Source of the DNA: Ovoidimarina sp038744785
GTDB lineage: Bacteria; Pseudomonadota; Alphaproteobacteria; Rhodobacterales; Rhodobacteraceae
Length of the DNA stretch: 64,000 nt
Assembly (NCBI GenBank): GCA_038744785.1
Contig: JBCDLX010000017.1
Span: 56,347-120,346, forward strand
Direction: 5' to 3'
Shown here: piece after piece, positions 25,792 to 34,267 of the stretch
Layout of the letters: every line of letters starts with the position of its first letter
Position numbering within the stretch: the first letter of the stretch is position 1
Translations under genes and position numbers: made by a program
The notes under the pieces: model-generated
Database searches by the model: none
The model's input: only the letters and a program-made list of their open reading frames with translations
Told to the model about the DNA's origin: nothing

Positions 25792-26487
25792 ATGTCTGAA
25801 CAACACCGCAGTCTAGGTGGCGGCCATGTTGAGAATACGACGATCAAGCGCATTGATGCCAACACGGAAAGGTGCAGTGGGTATTTGACAATACGGTTGG
25901 TCCCCGTCTTCGTCCCACACGAGGTGTTGCTTCTGCGGCACGGAGAGACGGATTGGAACAAGGAAGGCCGGATGCAGGGCCGTATCGATCGACCGCTGAC
26001 CGCCCGCGGCCAGGACCAGGCGCGACGGCAGGGTGATCTTTTGGCGACCCTTGCCTCCGGGCCAGACCGGGTAGAGGCATATGTCAGCCCGCTTGAACGC
26101 GCCCAGCAAACGGCGCGAATCGCCCTCAGGGGCCGCGATTTTGTGACAGATCCCCGCCTAACGGAAATGGGCTTCGGCACTTGGGAAGGGACCACCCATG
26201 CCGAGCGGATGACGACGGACCCCGCTTTGGCCGCGACAGCTCAGAACCTGTTCGAAACGTATGCGAAGGCGCCCGGTGCAGAGCCACTCGATCAGGTTGT
26301 TGCACGCTGCTCAGATTTTTTGCGCGAGATCACCGGGCCGGTTGTCGTCGTCTCTCATCGCATGACACTGACCGTGATGCAGGCCGTTCTTACCGGACAA
26401 TCAAGCCGGATGAATTGCGACTTTGAACCTCCACAGGGCGGCATCCTCTGGATCAAAGGCGGGCAAAGCCGCGTGTATCAGGGTTAG
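25792..26487 (+). CDS. Histidine phosphatase (phosphoglycerate-mutase superfamily)
   Basis: The catalytic core is clear: LLLRHGETDWNKEGRMQGRID (phosphohistidine His50 in RHGE) and later SPLERAQQTA, LTEMGFGTWEG and VVVSHRMTLTVMQ with the second His. Function is that of a small-molecule phosphatase such as those acting on sugar phosphates, ribazole phosphate or similar. The frame from 25792 (GAGGA 11 bp upstream) gives 231 residues, with about 40 N-terminal residues that do not look like the family; TTG at 25897 would give the usual 196. The odd N-terminus suggests that the 5' end was rearranged. It is a stand-alone gene. Confidence 0.8.
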   Translation: MSEQHRSLGGGHVENTTIKRIDANTERCSGYLTIRLVPVFVPHEVLLLRHGETDWNKEGRMQGRIDRPLTARGQDQARRQGDLLATLASGPDRVEAYVSPLERAQQTARIALRGRDFVTDPRLTEMGFGTWEGTTHAERMTTDPALAATAQNLFETYAKAPGAEPLDQVVARCSDFLREITGPVVVVSHRMTLTVMQAVLTGQSSRMNCDFEPPQGGILWIKGGQSRVYQG

Positions 26488-27296
26488 CTTGATGAAAGGC
26501 GCAGGTACGTCAACGCAACCCTTGCGGCACATAGCCTACGTCGGCAGCAAACGCGGTTTTTTTGGCCTGCACGTCGGTCCACGATGGCGGTCTAGGATAG
26601 ACTTGGCCTTTGGCGGCCAAAGGCCGTCGATCTTAGGTCTCAGCTTGGTCAGCGCATGCCCTGCGCCCCGTCATGGCGGGTGCCGCCAAAGTAGAGCATT
26701 TCTTCGGCGCATCCCGTATTCCATTTCCTGGCAGTGTTGCGGGTTCTGGTTGTGCTGTGTGTCGAAGCCAGAGGCGTACTGTTCACCTATCGACATGGAG
26801 CGAGAACGCGACTCCGCGCGTATCCGACCGAGCGTCGCCGGAGTTAAGCGTTTGGCATATTCAATTGCAAAAAAAAGGCACGGGGACAAAACACGCCACT
26901 CACACCGATTACGCGTCCCCGTACCCGACCGAAATTACTTTCGGTCAGCGCGCATGATTTGAGCGGTCGTGCGCGCCTGCATCCCCGAGATAGGTACCTG
27001 ACGTCGCCCTCGCCTGTGATGCGGCGCCAAATAAGTTTGAGAGTGCGCCAGAGTTCTTAAGTCTCGTATCCGAGAACCGCGGCTTGCATCCCATAGCTCC
27101 GTGCAATCGCTTCTTAGAGCCTAGGCACAACACACGCTTTGGTTGAATTCCATTGTTTCCAATACGGCGGTTGTCCGATCCATATGGTCTGGTATCGTGG
27201 ATCTTGGGTGGGTCTTGAACCCGACTTGGCAAACAAAAAAGCAGGTCCTGGCAACCGATGCCTCAACGCGTCCTGCATAAGGGGGTTCGACGCGAT
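26488..27296. other. Region without a recognised gene
   Basis: About 800 bp of mixed composition. Several frames of 70-180 residues exist on both strands, but none has recognisable motifs, good ribosome sites or consistent codon use. It may hold decayed sequence. Confidence 0.4.
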
Positions 27297-27389
27297 ATGA
27301 CCCAAGGTGTATTTCAATGGCTGTTTCTCGTCGCAGTGCAATTCTACGCCGCCGGCGGGATAATCTATCACACCTATCTTGCGTTCTGA
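27297..27389 (+). CDS. Possible 30-residue membrane micropeptide
   Basis: ATG at 27297 opens a 30-codon frame (MTQGVFQWLFLVAVQFY then AAGGIIYHTYLAF and TGA). It is strongly hydrophobic with aromatic residues, ideal for a single membrane span, and has AAGGGGG 8-14 bp upstream. Small accessory subunits of respiratory oxidases and transporters look like this. No family was recognised, and it could also be a remnant of a larger gene. Confidence 0.35.
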   Translation: MTQGVFQWLFLVAVQFYAAGGIIYHTYLAF

Positions 27390-27569
27390 CCGGCTGTGGT
27401 CAAAGCACCGCCTGCGCTGTCTGGCGCAGTAGGTTCGCGGCGCCCGTTGAAGACAGCCTATAGAAGCTCATCGTAAGCCGCTTGAGGTTCCAAAACGGCT
27501 TGCGCACGACGTCGATTGCGCCGAAAACCCCAGAGCATTTGCATGAACCGCTTCAATTTGGGGTCGCCC

Positions 27570-28397
27570 ATGACATCGCCCATTCCAGTCACAGCAGGCC
27601 CGCTGACGTTCCAGAACGGCGCACCGTTTGTGTTGATCGCAGGGCCGTGCCAGATTGAAACACTCGATCATGCCCGCCAAGTGGCAACCGGCATCGCAGA
27701 AGCCGCAAGTGCCGCAGGCATCGATTGGGTCTACAAATCCTCTTATGACAAGGCGAACCGGTCATCGCACACGTCGCAGCGTGGGATGGGAATGGAACGC
27801 GGACTCGACGTATTGGCGCGGATCCGTGAAGAATTTGGCGTTCCCACCCTAACGGATGTCCATCTGCCCGACCATTGCGCACCGGTTGCCGAGGTCTGCG
27901 ATATCCTTCAAATCCCAGCCTTTCTATCCAGGCAAACCGACCTTCTTCTGGCGGCCGGCGAAACTGGCGCGACCATTAATGTGAAGAAGGGCCAGTTCCT
28001 TGCACCGTGGGATATGGCCAACGTGGCCGCCAAGATCGCGTCGACCGGAAACGAAAAGATCCTGCTCTGCGAACGCGGCACCTCATTTGGGTACAACACG
28101 CTTGTGTCCGATCTTCGTGCGCTTCCGCAGATGGCGGAAACCGGCTACCCCGTGGTCTACGACGCCACACACTCGGTCCAGCAACCGGGCGGAAAGGGCA
28201 CCTCGTCGGGGGGCGATCGCAGATTTGTGCCACCCTTGGCCCGCGCGGCTGTTGCCGTGGGCTGTGCCGGGCTCTTTATAGAAACGCATCAGGATCCGGA
28301 CAATGCCCCATCCGATGGACCGAATATGGTGCCGCTCGATGAACTCGCGCCGCTATTGAGCCGGCTTCGCGCCATCGAAGCGGCGGTTGAAGGCTAG
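27570..28397 (+). CDS. kdsA: 3-deoxy-8-phosphooctulonate (KDO-8-P) synthase
   Basis: KdsA condenses phosphoenolpyruvate with arabinose 5-phosphate to KDO-8-phosphate for lipopolysaccharide inner core synthesis; it is cytoplasmic. The 275-residue protein has the aldolase barrel motifs LIAGPCQIE (about residues 18-26), YKSSYDKANRSS, TDVHLPDHCAPVAEVCDILQIPAFL (split here, residues about 95-118), LCERGTSFGYNTLVSDLR and the Phe-Ile-Glu-Thr-His end. The ATG at 27570 gives TSPIPVTAGPL; an in-frame start at 27516 lies 18 codons upstream. The downstream PLP-enzyme gene starts on the last base of its stop codon. Confidence 0.95.
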   Translation: MTSPIPVTAGPLTFQNGAPFVLIAGPCQIETLDHARQVATGIAEAASAAGIDWVYKSSYDKANRSSHTSQRGMGMERGLDVLARIREEFGVPTLTDVHLPDHCAPVAEVCDILQIPAFLSRQTDLLLAAGETGATINVKKGQFLAPWDMANVAAKIASTGNEKILLCERGTSFGYNTLVSDLRALPQMAETGYPVVYDATHSVQQPGGKGTSSGGDRRFVPPLARAAVAVGCAGLFIETHQDPDNAPSDGPNMVPLDELAPLLSRLRAIEAAVEG

Positions 28398-29368
28398 TGT
28401 TTTCCCGCGCCGAGATCGAGGACGCCGCAAAGCTGGTCCACGCTCATATGGCGCCGACACCGCAATATGCATGGCCAACACTTGCAGCGCGTCTTGGGAC
28501 CGAGGTTTGGGTCAAACACGAAAACCACGGACCAACCGGCGCCTTTAAGGTGCGTGGTGGGATCGCGCTGATCGACTGGCTAACGCGGACCCATCCCGAT
28601 GTGCCTGGCGTTATCACTGCGACGCGGGGCAATCACGGACAATCGCAGGCCCGTGCAGCGCGTGCAGCTGGCCTTCGGGCCGTTGTTTATGTTCCCCGTG
28701 GCAACTCACCAGAGAAGAACGCTGCGATGCGAGCATTCGGTGCAGAGTTGCGCGAGACCGGTGCCGATTTCGACGAAGCACGTGAGGCCGCGCTAGCGGC
28801 AGCGGCGGATGAAGGGCTTTACTTCGTTCCGCCGTTTCGGCACGAGCTTGTTGTCGGCGTCGCAACATACGCGCTTGAGTTTTTCACCTCTGCCCCCCCG
28901 CTCGATACCGTCTATGTCCCAATTGGGTGCGGCTCTGGCATTTGCGCTGTGATCGGTGTCCGTGACGCTCTGGGCCTTTCCACCAAAATCGTCGGCGTGG
29001 TTTCGGAGGGGGCACAGACAGCGAAGCTTTCGGCCGAGGCCGGTCGGCCCGTTTCGACCAATACCGCAACCACGTTTGCCGACGGTGTCGCCGTGCGCGT
29101 GCCCGTGCCAGAGGCTTTGGCGATTTACGGGCCCGGGGCCGAGCGGATCGTGGCCGTGTCGGACGCGCAGATCGCCGAGGCGATCCGGGTCTATTATCAG
29201 GACACGCACAACCTTGCCGAAGGTGCAGGCGCCGCGCCCCTGGCCGCGCTTATGGCAGAGAAAGAGCGGATGAAGGGCCGCCGGGTCGGGGTCATCCTAT
29301 GCGGTGGTAACATCGACAGCGATTGGATGGGCACGATCCTGTCCGGCGGCACCCCGGTACCGAGGTAG
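28397..29368 (+). CDS. Threonine/serine dehydratase-like PLP enzyme
   Basis: This 323-residue fold-type II PLP enzyme resembles threonine dehydratase (IlvA-like, short, no ACT domain) and hydroxyectoine utilisation dehydratases (EutB-like). The Schiff-base Lys is in HENHGPTGAFKVRGG (about residue 50), the glycine loop VPIGCGSGICAVIG binds the phosphate, and the C-terminus has GVILCGGNID. It starts with GTG at 28397, overlapping kdsA by one base. It deaminates a hydroxy-amino acid to an oxo acid; threonine or serine is likely, the exact substrate uncertain. No ectoine gene is nearby. Confidence 0.83.
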   Translation: MFSRAEIEDAAKLVHAHMAPTPQYAWPTLAARLGTEVWVKHENHGPTGAFKVRGGIALIDWLTRTHPDVPGVITATRGNHGQSQARAARAAGLRAVVYVPRGNSPEKNAAMRAFGAELRETGADFDEAREAALAAAADEGLYFVPPFRHELVVGVATYALEFFTSAPPLDTVYVPIGCGSGICAVIGVRDALGLSTKIVGVVSEGAQTAKLSAEAGRPVSTNTATTFADGVAVRVPVPEALAIYGPGAERIVAVSDAQIAEAIRVYYQDTHNLAEGAGAAPLAALMAEKERMKGRRVGVILCGGNIDSDWMGTILSGGTPVPR

Positions 29369-29373
29369 GCCCG

Positions 29374-29769
29374 TTAGCAAAGCCCAGGACTGGCGGACCG
29401 GCGGCATACAGTACCATCAGACCCGACCGTCACATTGCCGAAACTGCGATATGAGGTTCCGTCGGACCCAAGGGTTGTGTTGCCAGCGCGAACGTAGGTC
29501 GTCCCATCTGGACCGATGGTCGTGCTTCCAACCCGGCGGTAGGGCTCTCCGTCCGGGCCAATGACAAGGTATCTTGACCGCGCCGATGCCGGGCGTGCTG
29601 TTGCCGTCCCGCCAACCACGGCCCCCACACGGTCTGGCGTCTCGAACGTCGGCGGTTCGCCGAAGAAATGGGGCGGGCGCTCGCCCGCACATGCAGGCAG
29701 GAAAATCAGCATGCCCATTGCGAGGAATCTGGCCACCCTTCGTCCATACAGGTTTACCGTGGCAATCAT
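29374..29769 (-). CDS. Small repeat lipoprotein
   Basis: This 131-residue protein starts with a lipoprotein signal (MGMLIFLPACAGE, Cys around residue 26) and ends in three imperfect tandem repeats of about 14 residues with the pattern G-x-T-T-I/L-G-x-D-G-T-x-Y/C-R (about residues 80-125). The repeats may form a short beta-stack. The start at 29769 overlaps the stop of the upstream methyltransferase-like fragment by ATGA. No function is known for this type; it is outer-membrane anchored by inference. Confidence 0.65.
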   Translation of the reverse strand: MIATVNLYGRRVARFLAMGMLIFLPACAGERPPHFFGEPPTFETPDRVGAVVGGTATARPASARSRYLVIGPDGEPYRRVGSTTIGPDGTTYVRAGNTTLGSDGTSYRSFGNVTVGSDGTVCRRSASPGLC

Positions 29770-30020
29770 TGGGCCGCACCCAAGCTTCCGCGAGGACAAC
29801 ATGCGCTGCGCTTCGGGCCCTGGACTGGACCGGCTTCGACCCGATCAATAATTTTTTCTAACCGTCCCGGCACTCCGCCCTGGGGCGCTGGTTCTTCCAT
29901 TAGAAGGTTCAGAATTGGCGGGTTCAGTTCAGTCACGATGTAGCGGTTACTCTCGGACAAATGCGGGGCCATGGCCCGGAACACGACGGCACGTTCCGGC
30001 ATTGCATCGGTTTTGGCCAT
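29766..30020 (-). pseudogene. Fragment of a class I SAM methyltransferase
   Basis: An 84-codon frame reads MPERAVVFRAMAPHLSES then RYIVTELNPPILN, which resembles the motif I-to-II stretch of methyltransferases (VVTDLNQPMLD). The glycine-rich motif I itself is missing and the C-terminal half has no methyltransferase features. It is probably the remnant of a methyltransferase deleted on both sides. Being followed by ATGA-coupled lipoprotein, it could still be translated. Confidence 0.4.
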
Positions 30021-30067
30021 CAGACCCCACTTTCCGTCGCAGCCTAGCACAAACCGCACAACGCCAC

Positions 30068-30616
30068 CTACATCGCAGCCAATGGGTAACGCGACAACTC
30101 TTCGTAGAACGCACCGCCGCTCGTGAGGTGCGAGGCATAAAGCCCAAAACTCTGGACAGAAACCGCCCCCAGCGACAGGCCCGCGTTTCCGGCTATGAAC
30201 CGCTGCAACTCGGGCGTCTCGGGACCGCCCGAGAACCGGGCCAAAGTGATGTGCGGCACGAACCTACGGCGGGTCAGGTCGACACCAGCATTGTGCGCGG
30301 CGCGGGCAACCTTCGACTGGAGAAACGTAAGTTCGGGCGTGTTTCTGACTCCGGCCCAAAGGGACCTCGGCCTGTTTCGTCCGAACAGCCCAAGCCCCTC
30401 AACCAAAAGCGAAAACTCGGCCGCTTGGATCGCGTTCAGGGCATCGTGTACATCCACTAGCCCGGAGCTGTCGACGTCTCCGAGAAAGGCGAGGGTCACA
30501 TGAAGGTTGTCGCCATCCACGGATCTGCCGCCAGGAACGCGTTCAGCAATCGCCTCCAGTGCATCCGGGATCGGGTCCGGCAGCCCGAGCGCCACGAAAG
30601 TGCGTGTCAGACCCAT
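30068..30616 (-). CDS. thpR: RNA 2',3'-cyclic phosphodiesterase (2H family)
   Basis: This 182-residue enzyme hydrolyses 2',3'-cyclic phosphate ends of RNA. It has the two HxT/S catalytic motifs of the 2H family, HVTLAFLGD (about residues 39-47) and HITLARFSG (about 122-130), and the usual length. The ATG at 30616 gives GLTRTFVALGLP. It overlaps the upstream deacetylase gene by 10 bp. Role in RNA metabolism in vivo is not clear for any bacterium. Confidence 0.9.
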   Translation of the reverse strand: MGLTRTFVALGLPDPIPDALEAIAERVPGGRSVDGDNLHVTLAFLGDVDSSGLVDVHDALNAIQAAEFSLLVEGLGLFGRNRPRSLWAGVRNTPELTFLQSKVARAAHNAGVDLTRRRFVPHITLARFSGGPETPELQRFIAGNAGLSLGAVSVQSFGLYASHLTSGGAFYEELSRYPLAAM

Positions 30617-31710
30617 GCCCGCGCCCTTTCCTCCAGCGCGCGCAAACGCTCGGTCACTGTTTCGCTCAACTTGCCCTCGCGGGGCGCGTCGCGCAGGGTC
30701 GTGAACATGTGCGCGCCGACGTCGCGGACCCGGGCGCTGTGCCAGACAAGGCCCTGTAGGACCGCCTCGGCCTCTGGCGGCAAACGTTCTGGAATTTCGG
30801 CGCCTATCAGGGTCGCCCAGACCCCGGTCCAGAGCCGACCCACCGACCACGGATTGTAGCCACCACCCCCGGTTACAAGCATCCGATCCGTCATCGCGGA
30901 AAGTTCCGACACCACGTTCCAGTGAGCATTGTTGGACAGGGTCAGCCGGGACAACGGGTCTTCTGCCACTGCATCGGCCCCGCATTGCAAAATGATCGCC
31001 TCTGGTTGGAAACTTGCGATACGCGGCGCAATTAGCCGATCGAACACGGCCCGCATGTCGGTATCGTTGAACCCACGCGGCACCGGCAAATTCCAAACCT
31101 CACCCGCACCGCGATCCTCGACCTTACCGGTAAATGGCCAGCGACGTTCCTCGTGGACAGAGATCATCAGAACATCCGCGTCATCAGCGAACGCATATTC
31201 GACACCGTCAGGATGATGCGCATCGATGTCGATATATGCCACGCGTCGAAGCCCCGAAGCGCGCAGCGACAAGACCGCGAAGACCGGATCGTTAAGATAG
31301 CAAAATCCGTTGGCACGATCTGGAAGCCCGTGATGCGTCCCGCTTGCGGGGCTGTAGACGATGCCCGGGTCGCGCAGAAGCTGCCCCGCCAGGATCGAGG
31401 CACCGGCGGCGGTCGCCGGCCGGCGAAACATTTCTGGAAACACCGGGTTCGACACGGTTCCCAGCCCATGCCGTTCGCGCACTGCATCGGAAACCTGTCC
31501 TGTCCGTTCGGCGGTCTGCAATGCGGCAAGATACTCTGGCGTGTGCCACGCTTCCAAGGCCACCGCGCGTGCGCGTGGGCTGGTGATGTAGCGCTCAGAC
31601 GGAAGCCAGCCCAGCGCACGAGAAAGATCGACGACCGTCGAGACACGCGGAATCCGCAACGGATGTCGCATGCCGTAGGTCGACAACCGATAAATCTCGG
31701 CTGCGATCAT
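30607..31710 (-). CDS. Histone-deacetylase-like (AcuC/acetylpolyamine amidohydrolase) protein
   Basis: This 367-residue zinc hydrolase of the arginase/deacetylase superfamily has SGTHHG (catalytic His pair), YIDIDAHHPDGV (zinc Asp and His), QCGADA and GGGGYNP with the active-site Tyr, in the expected order. It probably removes acetyl groups from protein lysines (as AcuC does on acetyl-CoA synthetase) or from small acetylated amines. Start at 31710 (MIAAEIYRLSTYGMRHPL) gives the family N-terminus; the frame runs to 31761. It overlaps thpR by 10 bp. Confidence 0.9.
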   Translation of the reverse strand: MIAAEIYRLSTYGMRHPLRIPRVSTVVDLSRALGWLPSERYITSPRARAVALEAWHTPEYLAALQTAERTGQVSDAVRERHGLGTVSNPVFPEMFRRPATAAGASILAGQLLRDPGIVYSPASGTHHGLPDRANGFCYLNDPVFAVLSLRASGLRRVAYIDIDAHHPDGVEYAFADDADVLMISVHEERRWPFTGKVEDRGAGEVWNLPVPRGFNDTDMRAVFDRLIAPRIASFQPEAIILQCGADAVAEDPLSRLTLSNNAHWNVVSELSAMTDRMLVTGGGGYNPWSVGRLWTGVWATLIGAEIPERLPPEAEAVLQGLVWHSARVRDVGAHMFTTLRDAPREGKLSETVTERLRALEERARAWV

Positions 31711-32031
31711 ATGGGGTTGCGAGGCGGGCAAAGCGTTCAACCTCCTCGGTGTTTTGAGCAAGCCGCATGTGTAGCGGTCAAACCATAGTTACCTCTGGAC
31801 CTGCCTTCGGAAAGGGTTGCGTCGCCTTTGGACGGGTCATAGGCGCAGAGTGCGATTGACGGGACACGCACTTTGGACCCGGTCCCTTTTTCTGACGTCC
31901 ACCGACGTGTTTGTCGGCTTGAAGCCGAACCGGACTGTTTTGGTCTGGCACCAACACCCGGCCATTTGCAGCGATTGAACTTTCACGGAAAGCGCATATT
32001 TTGCGCCTCTGGTCCTTTTGAGTATCGCGTA
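31711..32031. other. Divergent promoter region with no recognised gene
   Basis: About 320 bp separate the deacetylase and DUF1178 genes. Nothing gene-like was found; it should carry the promoters of both. Confidence 0.5.
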
Positions 32032-32472
32032 ATGATCCGCTATGCACTGAAATGCGATAATGGTCACAGCTTCGAAAGCTGGTTTCAATCCGCGACGGGG
32101 TTTGAAAGCCTGTGTGGCGCAGGCCATGTCACATGCCCCGAGTGCGGATCATCCAAGGTCGAAAAGGCTCTGATGGCCCCCCGTGTGCGTCCGGGACGCA
32201 AAGCCGCTGCTACGGCAGAGCCGACGCCCCCGGCCCTTTCCGAACCGGACACAGAAAAGGCCCGTGCGCTTGCCGAACTGCGCCAGAAGATCGAAAGCAA
32301 TTCAGATTATGTTGGGATGAATTTCGCTGCCGAGGCGCGCGCGATGCACGACGGCGAGGCACCACACCGATCGATCTATGGCGAAGCCAAGCCGGACGAG
32401 GCGATCAAGCTTCTGGAGGACGGCGTGCCAGTGGCCCCTTTGCCGTTTACTCCGAAGGCGCGCACCAATTGA
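32032..32472 (+). CDS. DUF1178 family protein
   Basis: This 146-residue conserved alphaproteobacterial protein starts MIRYALKCDNGHSFESWF and has a zinc-ribbon-like pair of cysteine motifs: CDNGH near the start and CPECGS around residue 36. The C-terminus reads YGEAKPDEAIKLLEDGVPVAPLPF. These features identify DUF1178, of unknown function. The ATG at 32032 gives the family start; a longer frame from 31873 is unlike the family. Its stop overlaps the next gene's start (TTGA). Confidence 0.9.
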   Translation: MIRYALKCDNGHSFESWFQSATGFESLCGAGHVTCPECGSSKVEKALMAPRVRPGRKAAATAEPTPPALSEPDTEKARALAELRQKIESNSDYVGMNFAAEARAMHDGEAPHRSIYGEAKPDEAIKLLEDGVPVAPLPFTPKARTN

Positions 32473-33122
32473 GTATTCTGATCACGGGCGCAAGCCGGGG
32501 GCTGGGACGGGCGATGTTCGATCTTTTCTCAGGATCGGGAAAACCCGTGATCGGTGCGGCGCGGAACCCGCCAGATGGTCCCGACTGGCACGCGATGGAT
32601 GTGTCCGATCCAAAGAGCATCCGCGCGCTTGCAGGCCACCTGACGGCTGTGCCCATCGAACTTCTTATCTGCAATGCCGGGATCTTCCCGGACAAAGGCC
32701 AGTTGCTAGATACGGGGTTTCCGCCCGCGATGTGGGATACCGTCTTTCGCACCAACGTGACCGGCACATTTCTGACAGTGCAGGCGCTGCTTCCGAACCT
32801 TCGCGCGGCGCACAGGCCACGGATCGCACTGCTTGCCTCGCGTCTGGGCTCATCCGAGCTGGCCAGTGGAGACCGATACATCTACCGGGCGTCGAAGGCC
32901 GCCGTCATAAATCTTGGGCGGAACCTCGCAGTCGACCTGCGTGGCGACGGGATTGCCGTGGGCATATACCACCCTGGTTGGGTGCGCACCGATATGGGCG
33001 GACCGTCGGGGGATATCGACGTGGAGACCTCGGTCAAGGGACTTGCTACCCGCTTCGAGGAGCTTGGGCCCAAAACCTCGGGGCGGTTTCAGAACTGGGA
33101 CGGGCAAACCTTGCCATTCTAG
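32469..33122 (+). CDS. Short-chain dehydrogenase/reductase
   Basis: This 217-residue NAD(P)-dependent oxidoreductase of the SDR family has ITGASRGLGRAMFDLF at the cofactor site (TGxxxGxG), CNAGIF for the NNAG motif, and YRASKAA for the catalytic Tyr-x-x-x-Lys. The TTG at 32469 overlaps the stop of the DUF1178 gene, giving SILITGASRG. Substrate unknown; a similar size is seen for C-factor-like SDRs. Confidence 0.88.
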   Translation: MSILITGASRGLGRAMFDLFSGSGKPVIGAARNPPDGPDWHAMDVSDPKSIRALAGHLTAVPIELLICNAGIFPDKGQLLDTGFPPAMWDTVFRTNVTGTFLTVQALLPNLRAAHRPRIALLASRLGSSELASGDRYIYRASKAAVINLGRNLAVDLRGDGIAVGIYHPGWVRTDMGGPSGDIDVETSVKGLATRFEELGPKTSGRFQNWDGQTLPF

Positions 33123-33201
33123 GCTATCGAAGGGGCGCTGCAGCCAATCGCCTAGCGCCTAGCGCCTTTGCTGGCGACATCGGGGGCCGAATGAACCAAC
33201 G

Positions 33202-33429
33202 TCAATGAACGTTAACCGGTGCCATGTTGTTCTGCGATGCCAATAAAAAAGCCATCTTACGGTCTTTTACAAACGCCAACCGTTCGCCGTCTTCGCTGTG
33301 GACGGCATAGATATGGTCGCGCTCTCCTGCTTGGTCGCGCAGCTCATCTGGCAAATCGGCGACTGACACCGGGCGCACATAGACGATACGGTCGCCGCTC
33401 TCTTCGTTCAGATCATATTTCGTGTTCAT
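33202..33429 (-). CDS. DUF1150 family protein
   Basis: This 75-residue protein is of the DUF1150 family: MNTKYDLNEESGDRIVYVRPV at the start and HSEDGERLAFVKDRKMAFLLA near the end, where the family has the GERLA...D...AF pattern. It follows the Hsp20 gene by 4 bp and is probably co-expressed with it from the heat-shock promoter, as in many Rhodobacterales and Rhizobiales. Function unknown; a role in protein quality control is inferred only from the neighbour. Confidence 0.88.
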   Translation of the reverse strand: MNTKYDLNEESGDRIVYVRPVSVADLPDELRDQAGERDHIYAVHSEDGERLAFVKDRKMAFLLASQNNMAPVNVH

Positions 33430-33433
33430 GGCC

Positions 33434-33847
33434 TCACCCTTTCTTGATCTCAATCCTCTGGACAACGCGTTCCGGCTCTGCCCGCGCCAGATCGACATGC
33501 AAAAGCCCGTTCTCGGTACGTGCACCGGTCACATCGACACCGTCAGCAAGAACAAAACTGCGTTGAAATTGGCGTGCGGCAATCCCGCGATGCAGGAACA
33601 CCCGGTCCGCCCGATCCTCAGCCTGACGACCACGAACCACCAGTTGCCTATCCTCGACAGTAATTGCCAGATCATCCTCGGCAAACCCTGCCACCGCAAG
33701 TGTGATGCGATATCCCGTCTCGGACGTTTGCTCAATGTTGTAAGGGGGATAACCGTTGCCTTCCGCCTTGGCTGTGCGTTCCACAAGCCTTTCCAACTCG
33801 TCGAAGCCCAGAAGGAAGGGATGAGATCCCAAGGTAAGTTTCGTCAT
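33434..33847 (-). CDS. Small heat-shock protein, Hsp20 family
   Basis: This 137-residue chaperone has an alpha-crystallin domain (about residues 36-125): YNIEQTSETGYRITLAVAGF, then RQLVVRGRQ, FLHRGIAARQFQRSFVLADGVDV, ENGLLHVDLAR, with the C-terminal IEI anchor motif. It resembles IbpA. It holds unfolding proteins in oligomers until refolding. Start from the Met of MTKLTLGSHPFLLGFDE. A sigma32-type promoter lies about 70 bp upstream. Confidence 0.92.
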   Translation of the reverse strand: MTKLTLGSHPFLLGFDELERLVERTAKAEGNGYPPYNIEQTSETGYRITLAVAGFAEDDLAITVEDRQLVVRGRQAEDRADRVFLHRGIAARQFQRSFVLADGVDVTGARTENGLLHVDLARAEPERVVQRIEIKKG

Positions 33848-33915
33848 CGACACGCCCTTTGCATGGAAGCGACTGTGTACCGTACGTCCCCGTTTCGGCA
33901 GACGCATGGGACAGT

Positions 33916-33944
33916 ATATGGGCGTCCCCCTGGCCACTCGCAAG
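33916..33944 (-). promoter_or_regulatory. RpoH (sigma-32)-type promoter for hsp20-DUF1150
   Basis: On the minus strand CTTGCG is followed after 17 bp by CCATAT, close to the alphaproteobacterial RpoH consensus CTTGAA-N17-CCATnT, about 70 bp before the hsp20 start. Distance and position fit heat-shock control. Confidence 0.6.
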
Positions 33945-34000
33945 GTTGGCGATACCTGCGAATGCCGATAGGATTGCTCTAGAAGCAGCCGGACCGGACC

Positions 34001-34219
34001 ATGGACCCACCTAAGAAATTGGAACATGAAGAGGTTCTGCGCGTGAAGCTCGCAGCGCTGCGCGATGAACATCGCGATCTAGACGACGCAATCACGGCAC
34101 TGCAAGACCGTGCCACGGCCGATCAACTTTCACTGAAACGGCTGAAGAAGCAGAAACTGGTGCTAAAGGACCGGATTGCGGCGATTGAAGACGAGTTGAC
34201 GCCGGATATTATTGCCTAA
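34001..34219 (+). CDS. YdcH/DUF465 family protein
   Basis: This 72-residue protein, mostly one long coiled-coil helix (LRVKLAALRDEHRDLDDAI ... LKRLKKQKLVLKDRI), belongs to YdcH/DUF465 (Pfam family name of small alphaproteobacterial proteins). It lies upstream of purE and may share its transcript. Function is unknown. Confidence 0.85.
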   Translation: MDPPKKLEHEEVLRVKLAALRDEHRDLDDAITALQDRATADQLSLKRLKKQKLVLKDRIAAIEDELTPDIIA

Positions 34220-34267
34220 CCTTTCCCTGTGCCTATAGTGCGGCGGTTCAGGATACGGGGGGACGGC

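Noticed and set aside
26488..27296. A transposase or IS remnant
   Set aside because: I looked for DDE-type motifs and terminal inverted repeats and found none.
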